Assembly: GCA_013396635.1 (NCBI GenBank)
Contig: WBMW01001495.1
Location: 186,001 to 250,000, forward strand
Reading direction: 5' to 3'
DNA length: 64,000 nt
From: Penelope pileata
Lineage: Eukaryota > Chordata > Aves > Galliformes > Cracidae
Below are positions 54,696 through 64,000 of this stretch, piece after piece. Positions within the stretch are counted from its first letter, which is position 1. The number at the start of each line of letters is the position of its first letter. The position numbers and the translations under genes are program-made. Below the pieces are notes generated by a model. That model saw only the letters and a program-made list of their open reading frames with translations. It did not search any database and had not been told where the DNA came from.

Positions 54696-57600
54696 GTAAG
54701 AACTTTATTCCATTTTTGCAGTAATACTAACTTTTAAAATGAGTTTTGTAAATAATTTACTTCTGTGGCTACTTATTTTTCTATCATAAACCAATATTCT
54801 TGGCCTTTATTGGAATTAATAAAACGATAACACATGTTATATATAACATGTTATTTATAATATATCTCCATTCGTTCTGATAGGCATTGAAGTTAAATAT
54901 AGCTCTTATTTTCTTTTAAAAGATACATTTTTATGTTTGAATTTTGTTACAAAAGAAGTTATTAAGGAATTAAAATTTAACTTTCTTTGGTTCATTGCCA
55001 CTATGGTCAGATGAGTAAGCAGGTAATTAATTTCAACAGGGTATAATTTTGTTCGATCAGACTGCACCTGCAGTTTTTTTAAGCATTATTGGAACATTAG
55101 AATAAATAATTGCTCTTCTGGTTATAGAGACAGTCCTATTATTTATAAGCATATGCACTGCAAATAGGTCTTGCAGATCTTGCCCTTGTTTTGCAGCAAT
55201 TATAAATAATTCTAGGGCAATATGAGAACATGACGGGATCAAAATTGAATTGTACAATTAATGTTCAGAAACTGGTTACAGGTTGCTGCCCTAGATGTTT
55301 GATTCTGGATAGCGCCAAGCACCTCTTATATTTTACCAGATTTGTTCTGAACCTCTGAAGGAATGTGAGCTCTTTGCGCTTTTTGGTGGTAGCATCTACC
55401 AGAGCTGAGACTGTGGAAACTTGCAGGTGGCGAGTATTTGCAAGAATCAAGCTTTCAGGAAGGAAAGCACCTTTTGCTAAATTCCTTGTGAAGGGAAAAA
55501 GTTTGCATAAAGATACTGTAGAAAACTCAGGATCATTAACTGTTTTTTAAAGAAAAAAATTCAGTAGTGTTTTTCACCAAATGCAGTGAGACTGTCGAAA
55601 AACATTTAACCTGATGATTTTTTAATCTACAGGATCTTATTGTAAGCTTTCTCTTTTGAAAAGGACTTCAAGGTAAGCTTTTATTCCTTATTTGTCAAGT
55701 CCTACCAGCAAAACAAAACATGCAAGGCTTATCTGATGCGGTGCAACATAGAAAGTGAAATATAGTCTTGGATTTGACATGTAAGTTGTCATGTAGATGT
55801 ACATTGGATGTAAAACGCATTTTCAGAACGTTTACAACTCTTTTCAAGGAATTTATGTAATGACCCCAGATCCTCTGTTTGAAAAATGAAGGTGCTTATG
55901 AAAAATGATACTTCAATGGTCTCAAGAATGCTTAGAGGAATAATGGAATGAAAACAAGATGAGATCATTATTTTATGTCTGGAAAAATACATTAAATGAG
56001 TATCCTTCTACAGTTTTAGTTACGTGATAAAATCCTAGCTGCTATTTGAAGCACAGAAAAGTAAGTGCTATACAGCCATAAAATAAACATTTTCAATGCA
56101 AGTTTTCATGTGGAAGCTGAAATCCAAACAAAATCCAAACTAGGAAATGTTCCTGATCCCATTGAATTAAATGGGAACGATGCCATCAGTTTTAGTAGAA
56201 ATGTCCACTCAGGCATAGCTTTGGATATCTAGTGACCTCTGTATTTAGTGAACACGCATACATACCAAATGATATACCATCGTGGACTGTTGATAAAACT
56301 AAGAATGTTTCATAGTCTGCTGCCCTTTTTTCTAAACTGAATCACGAATTTGGTGTGTGCTCTCTATTAAAAGCACTATCACAATATGTTCAAATCACAC
56401 TTGGGGGAACTCGCTGCCACACACACTGTCAAGCACCTATGATTGTGATTTTTAGTTTTTTACCCTGCCATATAAACTTATTGTGCATATTTTCCTCTCC
56501 CCAATAAGCCCCATGCACTTCCCTAACCAAGTTTCTCACGTCTGAGCAGTGATTGGAGTGCTGTTGAATTCTGTAAAGTGAGACCATGAAAAGGAAAAAA
56601 AGAATTACCATTTTAAAATGTTAAGAAAGACCTCTTTGATAAAGTGATGGTAATCAGAGAGAAACACTTCTCTCTGGGGAACTGCTTATTCAGGCTGCTC
56701 CGGGGACCTTTGATTGTACAAGATCCTCTTTGTTTTCTTCCAGAAACGAGTTTAATGCAACTCGACAGAAAAGAGATCTCTTAACAGCAGAGGTAGGTTA
56801 TACCTCCAAAAAAGGGAGGGTGGGGAAAGCCTCCGTGTTTTCTGCTCTGGGGCTTTTCTGTTGTTACAATGGGGCCTTTGTAAGGAGGGAGGCCGCGGTA
56901 ACAGGAGGCTGGTGAGGAGGAGCCACTGTTCCCTACCTGCTTGCCTCCAGCCAAGGCCCATGGCCTCATGCATTCATTCCCTCTTGGCGAAATGCTTGCT
57001 GAATTACCCACCCTGACAGACCAACTGACGCACACCATGGGAAATAACACCGCTGCTCTTCTGCCTTTTGTGAAGGTGAACAGAAAGCCCTAGAAAGCTG
57101 TTTGTGTTTGGTGAAAAGCACAATGACAGCTGCAGGGGAGGATACTGCATGTGGTGTGGTGGTGGTGGAGGTGGCTCTGGCCCAGCCCTCGGACCACTGT
57201 GGCCTGAGGGCTACCCCTTGCAGGCAGCCTGCAACACAAACACCAATTATTTTCTCTCAGCCCCTTGGAGATTTATGTGTCTCCTGATGAAGTCGGAAGA
57301 CAGTCAGTATGAAACATAACACTGAGCTGAGCCTCTTCTCACTAGAAAGATGCCTTCTACTGAGGAAAATGGGCTCTGGGGACTGATGGAAAAGCATAGG
57401 GGTGCTCAGGAGGACAGTGCTGTCATAGCAAAGATGCTTTACCTCCCCAAAAGAATGCAAAGGCAAAAAGCCACTCTACTGAGAGCCCTGCCTCTGGGTA
57501 GCCAAGAGAGAAAATGGAGAGGATCATTTTTGTACAGGGATGGTGGGGAACATCTCGGGCTAATGATGGGCCATGGAACAGCTTTCTGGTGATTTAGTGG

Positions 57601-60600
57601 AGTCCACTTCAGATTGGTTTCAGATGTATTTTGTTACTTGAATACATCAAAGTGTTTCCAGTTGGAGGAGGAAGTATTTATGTGTGAAGCATCGGTGGGG
57701 CTTCACCTGATCCATTTATCGTACTGTTGTGTTCACACTAGGATTTGTTAGCTTAAGCTGCAGACGTGAAGCAGGACTAGCAGCAGGAGTGAAGAAAGAA
57801 GAGTATATTACCAGTGAAGGCTTAAATGATTTGTTTTGCTCAGTTGTGCAGCTGAGGACTGGTGTATACATGTGTGGGAAGCATGGAATTGTAACTTCTT
57901 TCTCGTAATACTCAGAGAGGGAATAAAAAAACACAAGGAAGAACTATTTAAGCAAAAGGACAAAGCTTTTTAAAATATCTAACTATCAAATATTTCACCC
58001 TGGTAAACTTTCCAGACTAATGAGGGCAAAAACCCTGGAGTGCTTGTCATGTCAAACTTGATTGGTTCTTAGAGGGGATGATGTGACATGACAAACTGCA
58101 ACAGCAGAGTGCTGAGTCAGACCCAGGACTTCCTTACAGTTCCCTGCCCCCTCCCCCAACCCTCCCCTCCCCTCTATTCCTCCACAAGACAGGATGCAGA
58201 TCAGGCAGATCTATCTCTCCTTTTGTTTGGGATGAGCTGAAATGCAGGCCAGGGAGGTCTCAAGGAGGATGTGAAATCCATTACAGCTGAAGAGGCCACA
58301 GCCAAATGATCAGGGAGTGTCTCAGAGCATGAATTAGGGGAGTCTGGGGAAGGAGGGGTATCATATCTCTACACTCTCCAACTCCTGGCACTTGGTGGAA
58401 GTGAAAAAAGCAGGAGTCTTCTCAGGGCCCTCACTCTTCCTCCCAAATGTAAACACAGATCTCTCCTGTTGGAGCCCTGCTGGTTCATTGACACTGGTGA
58501 AGCAGAAGGCATGGAGAGGAGGACAGCAGTGACCCCAAGATACTGCTGTTTCCTTCCCTGTCATCCCAGATCATGCTTCCCCTCCCCACAGTGCCAGGTG
58601 CCACAGCAGCTGCCTTTCCTGCTGGTCCAGGCTGCCAATCTCTCCATAGCACAATACCATGGCGTGTGCTGAACAAGCCACAAGTGATTCTCCTGTGCTG
58701 AAACAACCTGTGAAGTCCTAACCCAGCCCTGCTGCAAGGTCCTGGACTTGTATCGGTGCAGCTGTAAAGCACAAACACCCTGATTTTGCTTTTGTGTTTC
58801 TCTGACAGATTCGAGCTTCCTCTCCTCAGTCGCACCTACATGGGGCCTTGACGTGGAGCCTGCCAGGAGGTCAGTGCTGCTCACCCTGGAAGGGGATGCT
58901 CCTGAACACTCTGCCCTCTTACCAACCCCTGTTTTGCTGTGTGTTTTGTCCCCTACAAAACCCCACACTGTCTCATTATCTCATTTTATCCTCATTAAAT
59001 TGTAGAAATTTCCTGTTGAAATTGTACTTTCAAACTAATACCTTAATGCCCAAATCTGAGCAGCTAATTAAGCTAAACCTTTGATTTTTTTTTATTTCCA
59101 ATACAATTTTTCTTTTTGTCACTTTTTTTGGCCTTGGCAGAGGATGTAAGCATGTCTGAGAGACATGAGCTGATTGTGCGAATGTACAGCAGTGCCCAGA
59201 CAGTCAGCACAGAGAAGTTCAGGCACTGTACAAACACCTAAAGCAGGTCCAAGTTACAAAAGTTATTTTGCAGAAATGTTTGTTATATGCAACTGAACCT
59301 TGGTATCCTTCCTGGAAAATACGTATGCCTGCGTAGGTGTTTCCTGTTGTGTTTTTCCATGTAAATGAATATATATAATTTTACATCTCATAATTGTAAC
59401 AAATAACTTTTCCATCTTGTTGCTGTTCTATAAACTGTATTTTCTGCCCTGTGTTTTCAGAATTTCTTTGTATATTTGGAAATCAATTCTTAGAAGGGAA
59501 AAATTCAAAGCTAAGCATGACAGGGAGTTTTCTCAGTGAAGGTCGATGTTTTGAGTGAGTGCTAACTTCTGTGTGAGCTTTACTTTAGAATTCCAGTTTT
59601 GTTCCTATTTGATGTCACTAGCAACTTTACCATAGCTTCACTAGGTGTGGAAGGACCTGTTCATATCTTCCTGCTTTTTGCAATGCTTTTTAAATCTCCA
59701 TCAGCAAGATTGTAATGTTTGTGTCTAGAGTTTAAATTCCTCCCCAAGAAGGAAAGCAACTATCTGCAAACCTTGAAATTTGAAATCCCCTTTCTCCTCC
59801 ACTTTTGGGGAACTATGATTTAGACCAACCTCAGTGAATAGTTAGCGGACAGTGAGGCCTTAGCTTCCAAACAGACTACAAAACCCTTTAATGAAACTGC
59901 TTTTAGAAACAATTACTAATTATAACACAAAACAAGCCATTCCCATGGAATCTTAAGTCTCTGACTTCAGTCACCTCTTCAGCAGAAATAACCTTTAAAA
60001 TTTTTTTTAACATGCGAAGTTATTTATAACTAGTTTTGACTCTATAAATTATATATTCTAGACTGTTAATAAATTGAATGTGCTGTAATGCCTAGAAGGG
60101 AGGAGCTGAACATATGTATAAATTGTGCTGAATTTGGTCAATTAGAATAATCTTTGTCCTGTGTATTTCTAGATCTGGAGGACTGGGATTTGGTTTCTTT
60201 ACATGGGAACTTGACCTTTTGTTTGCTGGGAGGAGGCTGACCTTTTGTTCCTTTGTTAGTGTAGGAGTCTCAGACTAAAAGAGAGAGAACCTTGTCTTTT
60301 AACCAAGGAACACAAAGTATAAAATTAAGTATATGTTAAAAACTGGGGATTGTTGTTGGCTAATTTTCTTAGCTAATACAGCTGCCTATGATTTTACAAT
60401 AAACAGACTTAATGTGAGTCTCAACTTGTCTGCAAAATACTTCCTCTACTAAAAGGCTACTGTGCTTTCTTACAGGTTCGTGTCCTCAAGAGTGCCTTAA
60501 TGGAGCAGGTTGCACAGAGGCAGGTGACTGTGATTGTCAGTTATTTCAGGCTCAAGGAAGCAGATGCCAAATTGGTAAGTCTGAGGCCAAAAGAATCAAG

Positions 60601-61414
60601 TTTGGGGCTCAAGTGAGATTTAAAGGAAAAGTTTTTAAAAATATATTGTTAACAGAACTTTTGTGATTCCTTTGTAGTAGGAAGATCATTCCACTAGAAG
60701 ACAAGAGGATTAGAATCATGTTATATGTTAGGGAAATACATAGAGCAACATCACGAATGCCTACATTATAGCATCTGAGCTGTGATGATTCATAGGTACC
60801 ATAACAGATAGATCGCTGTCTAATAATGTTAACTGGCCACCTTTTTTAGTTAACTGAATAACTGCTAGAAAGATGAAGCAACTTATTGCAAATAAAATAG
60901 TCAACTCTTTCAATGTGATGGTTTCTGGAATCTCCTATAGCAAGAATCATCTTCCTAGATCTTCATTGGACTTTAATCCCTTGCTTCTATCTAGAATTAA
61001 AATGTCTCCACTGAAGCTAATCCAAATTTTACAGTGATTGTGTGTGACTAAAATTGCATTCTAAAGATTAAAAGAAAAAAGTACTGACTTTATTTAAAGT
61101 TGATGAAATCAGGTTATCTTTTATCCTTGCTGTGCATTTCGTTTTAAGCTCTTATTTCCTTTCTATGCTTTTACTTCAGTAAAAGCTTCAGTAGTTGTCT
61201 TTGCTACCTGTAAATTTTTGATTTCTGTGCTTGTTGTAAACTCAGCGTGTTCTCTGCAGTTCCCAACAATGGCAAGGACCGAGATGGGATTTGCAAGTCA
61301 TGGGGACAGTATCATTTTGAAACATTTGATGGCATCTACTACTACTTTCCAGGAAATTGCTCCTATATTTTAGCAAAAGACTGTGGTACTCCAGAACCCC
61401 ATTACACTGTTTGG
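54652..61414 (+). CDS. Otogelin / otogelin-like family glycoprotein, 5' part only (continues beyond the window)
   Basis: Otogelin-family proteins are very large secreted, mucin-like glycoproteins of inner-ear acellular membranes, built from an N-terminal EGF-like module and repeated von Willebrand D domains. Exons that I can chain are 54652-54695 (signal peptide), 56744-56792 (linker), tentatively 58809-58869, then 60476-60574 (EGF-like) and 61260-61414 (start of the first VWD). Phases agree throughout. Exon 1 ends with two codon bases and exon 2 supplies one. Exon 2 ends in phase 0. The EGF exon needs one preceding base and ends with one, and the VWD exon supplies two and ends in phase 0. 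Diagnostic words are GICKSWGQYHFETFDG and YYYFPGNCSYI, typical of otogelin-type VWD starts. OTOG and OTOGL cannot be told apart here, and another VWD mucin is less likely because of the EGF-then-VWD order. Most of the gene lies beyond the right edge. Confidence 0.72.
54832..54851. repeat. 20-bp perfect AT-rich palindrome
   Basis: ACATGTTATATATAACATGT equals its own reverse complement. It lies in the first intron of the otogelin-family gene. Function unknown; AT-rich palindromes can arise by chance. Confidence 0.8.
56744..56792 (+). CDS. Otogelin-family exon 2: linker with RQKR motif
   Basis: A 49-base exon sits between a pyrimidine-rich acceptor (TTTGTTTTCTTCCAG) and a GTAGGT donor. Joined to exon 1 it encodes R then NEFNATRQKRDLLTAE. 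It contains an N-glycosylation sequon (NAT) followed by RQKR, which fits the furin consensus R-X-K/R-R, just after the signal peptide. A short propeptide is therefore possible but not shown. The exon ends in phase 0. Confidence 0.6.
58809..58869 (+). CDS. Possible otogelin-family exon 3 (tentative)
   Basis: Phase rules demand an exon (or set of exons) of length 3n+1 between 56792 and 60476. This 61-base candidate follows a good acceptor (GTGTTTCTCTGACAG), stays open in phase 0 (IRASSPQSHLHGALTWSLPG) and leaves one G. With the next exon that G makes Gly before SCPQEC. The donor, GGAG then GTCAGT, is only moderate. I recognise no homology. Other acceptors I checked by eye in the interval (near 57230-57255, 59141 and 59460) hit stops or lacked a donor in the required phase. 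Confidence 0.35.
60476..60574 (+). CDS. Otogelin-family exon: EGF-like module
   Basis: A 99-base exon lies between TTTCTTACAG and a GTAAGT donor. It encodes SCPQECLNGAGC then TEAGDCDCQLFQ and SRCQI, six cysteines in an EGF-like spacing (C-x3-C-x5-C-x5-C-x-C-x10-C). Such a module immediately precedes the first VWD domain in otogelin-family proteins. It begins with two codon bases and ends with one. Confidence 0.85.
61260..61414 (+). CDS. Otogelin-family exon: start of first von Willebrand D domain
   Basis: A 155-base exon follows GTGTTCTCTGCAG and ends at TTTGG before GTAAGT. It encodes VPNNGKDRDGICKSWGQYH, then FETFDGIYYYFPGNCSYILA and KDCGTPEPHYTVW. The W-G-x-x-H-F-x-T-F-D-G signature and the following YYYFPG...CSYI are the hallmark opening of a VWD fold, including the acidic loop position of its calcium-binding site. 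The exon ends in phase 0, so the following exon should begin at a whole codon. Confidence 0.9.
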
Positions 61415-64000
61415 GTAAGTATGTGAGCATACATTAGAAATAACACACTGACTACTCTTGTATTTTGTAAGTTAAGTAAGTAGAGAGACAATAAACGAAT
61501 CAAACTGTTGCATTACTTACTTGAATACAAAACTATGCCTCTGGAAAATGTCTAAGCATGTGTGCAGTAACTCAAAACTGACGAAATGATAATCAACAGA
61601 GTCAGTATATTAAAAATAGTATTTCTTACTCCCCCTATCCTAAAAAGGATCTCTGTTCTCTCCTCTCTGGGAAATCCCATGTAGCAAAATTGTGTCTTAA
61701 AGCAGGCCCTGGAAACTTCAATAAACTTTAGCTGACAGGTTGCAGAAAATACCAAATTATTGAGTAAAGTGCGAACAGCTGTCACCTGCTTGGTGGCTGG
61801 GCACCCATGTGTACCAGGCCCCGATCTGCAGCTACTGGTGTGCCAGGATGGGGAGCTACTGCCCCTGGCCCATGGAAAAGTCTGTGTCCCCTGGGGATTT
61901 GTGTTCTAATTTTGGTTTACCTCTGCGTCATGCAGGGAAGATTAACATCTCAAAAGCCATCATCCCAACCTATGTATGGGAGGCACTATTTTTAGGCATT
62001 TCCTCAAATTGCTGAATACCCATGGTTAATGATTTTGTGATCAGAGAGAATTCAAACCCATGCCATCTTTGAAGGAGGGAGCCCTAATTTCCAGGCTGTT
62101 GTTTACTGTGGGGACAGGACATAAGCTCATTATGTTATTTTTTCTGTAATTGTTGGGATTTGTTGCTGATTTGGCAGGGGGAGGGGACAAGAAGGGTCCT
62201 AATTGTAATGCAGGCATGGTGGTACAGTGCTCAGAGGGGCAAAGGCAGAACTAGATTGTGAGTCCTTCTCCAAGGACCTGTTTCAGTTATAAACATGTAA
62301 CTTCCTTTCCTCCCAGATACCAGCATTTAGAGAAGATTAGTCTGCCATTTTTACTCACTCAGGTCATAGGCAGATGCTAATGCATCTACCTTCCATTATT
62401 TTGTTTTAATACTTTAGTTTCAGTGTGCAGCTGTGATCTTTTAGGAGATTTCATGAAATGCCATAGCAAAACCCAGGATTATATTGAAATCTAGAACCAA
62501 TATTTCAGTGGATTCCAGTTGCTCTGGGAAGAAAGAAGCTACCATTCAATTGCTGGAACAAATGTCATATTTTTTTTAAAAACTGAAAACGTTTAATCAG
62601 AGAAGTCACAAGTAATGCTGAAGCATTACAGTCACTGCCAGCTGGGCTATGGAGAGCTGAAAACCTTTCCAAATGCTCACATTATTGTCCTTCTGGTTTT
62701 AATAATCCACCCCTCTAGAGAAGAAGAAAACAAAACAATTATTTTGATTTTCCTTGATTGTGTTTCTATCTTAGGCCAGGCTTACATAGAAACCATCTGT
62801 CAATGCTAGGAACATTTATTGTGTCTTTAATTATGACTTTCTTTATACATGCGAAAACCCTAATGCTTTTACTGGCTTAGTTTATTTCAGTCAAAGAAAC
62901 AGTAACTGTTTTTTACTTCCAGCATTAAGTGTCAGCCTAGGAAGATTAGTTGGTGTATGCGCAAGTGTTGCATGTGCTTACCAATAGATCTTTTCTGCAA
63001 AAGTGATAGCTCTAGTTACTAATTACAGCCCCTATTACTATGCTGGCAAAATGTTTCAGAGTTATTCTTCTATTTAGCTTCACAACGCTGTCAAAAAATT
63101 GGTAGTGCAACTCCTATCCTTCTCTGAGAAAGCTGACACACATGGTTGTAAGAATTACGTGTGATCTATCTAAACTCCATCTGCTTTTCAATCAAGGTGT
63201 TGGTAGCTAAGATTCACAGCATATTCCCATGTCTCCTCAGTCGTGTCTAAAATTGGCTTCTATGCTTTAGAAGCATGTTCACCTAGAGCATCACACAGGT
63301 TTGGGTTTCTCTGCTCCAATGAGGTTAGTGAAAGCTCCTGAAGCTTTGGACAGGTTCTTGGATAGGTTGTGTGCTTCAAAGTCACCTAGACTACTGTGAG
63401 TGTAAGTCAAAATTGAATAGTAGTGTTTAACTGGTTAGAGCATATGCACAGCCAGTCTGTCAGAGTAAATCTGAACCCAGTTTTCATGTCCTGAGAGCAT
63501 GCCCTGGCAAATAAAAGCCATGCTGTCTCTGAGCACAAGGACATTGCTGCACTGTGTTAGTCGTACTCTGACATTTTGATGGCTGGGAATGCAAAGGAAG
63601 CCCAATTGCAAAGATAGCATCCTTTTGGCCAAACTCTAAAAGCAACGTGCTCGCATATCGTGCCTATTCCTAGATATGATAACACATTATTTGAGATCCA
63701 CTTCATTGCCATAAAGATGTAGACATGCAGAGATAATAATTACATGGTTTTCATTTCTAGTGGTACACATCTGAGACCTACTTAACACCTCTCTCTAGTA
63801 GTGGGCAGCCATGGAAGTTACATACTGCCAGTAGCTGTGAGACACACTATTTTGCAAATCTCTCTCTGGCTTAGTGACACTTGCTGTGCTCAAACTGGGA
63901 AGCTGATGTGAGATTCAAGCCAATACCCTGGCTCACTACCCTGTGTATGTACAATGGGGACAGGCAGACTTCAGAAGAGCCTGCCCTTTTCCTCTGACAG
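61415..64000 (+). other. Intron of the otogelin-family gene, running to the window edge
   Basis: The stretch starts with the GTAAGT donor. I found no further VWD-encoding exon in it. The last bases, CCTTTTCCTCTGACAG, form a strong acceptor ending at 64000, so the next exon probably starts just outside the window. Open frames here (for example 61807-62015) show no domain. Confidence 0.6.

Noticed and set aside
55621..55676. Microexons near 55.63-55.67 kb in the otogelin-family gene
   Set aside because: The acceptor and donors exist, but the longer version hits a TAA in the required frame. The micro-exon versions are 9 bases each with no support, and exon 1 already joins exon 2 in phase.
59141..59241. 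Possible otogelin-family exon after TTGGCCTTGGCAG
   Set aside because: In the required phase the second or third codon is a stop, and no suitable donor follows.

Overview
The window looks like nuclear DNA of a bird, probably a galliform. The evidence is CR1-type LINE copies with the typical avian 3' tail, two copies of a mariner element resembling the chicken 'Galluhop' family, and vertebrate split genes. I cannot settle the species. The sequence is mostly AT-rich and non-coding, with one strong CpG-rich promoter region.

Layout. Positions 1-41446 are essentially a gene desert. I found no exon I would defend there. It holds a decayed mariner transposase copy (about 4775-5670), a short CR1 tail (29027-29119), a fairly young 5'-truncated CR1 on the minus strand (32328-33046), an internally deleted mariner derivative with both terminal inverted repeats and TA flanks (33945-34504), and a frameshifted CR1 scrap (34766-34945). 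From 41447 to 44204 the assembly is visibly scrambled. A 940-base N gap and two single-N joins separate pieces that repeat each other (74 bp and 105 bp near-identical duplicates). The best reading is that the GC-rich contig 42461-42784 belongs inside the first coding intron of the next gene.

Positions 43480-46950 carry RPS16, the gene for small-subunit ribosomal protein S16. It has a CpG-rich TOP-type promoter, a small 5'-UTR exon and five coding exons that splice in phase to exactly 146 codons, followed by an AATAAA signal. From 46957 to 51290 I see no supportable gene. A CR1 copy follows (51291-52986). It appears to contain a perfect 527-bp tandem duplication around a single N, almost certainly an assembly scar, and it also lacks the catalytic FADD part of the reverse transcriptase.

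From 54652 to the right edge lies the 5' end of a large secreted protein gene of the otogelin / otogelin-like family. It comprises a signal-peptide exon, a small linker exon with an RQKR motif, an EGF-like exon with six cysteines and the first exon of a von Willebrand D domain. All of these are phase-compatible, and one further small exon (58809-58869, tentative) fills the only phase gap. The window ends exactly on a good splice acceptor, so the next exon probably starts at the next base.

I did not find a new biological system. The most useful observations are the mis-ordered contigs in the RPS16 locus, the artefactual CR1 duplication and the reconstructed start of the otogelin-family gene.
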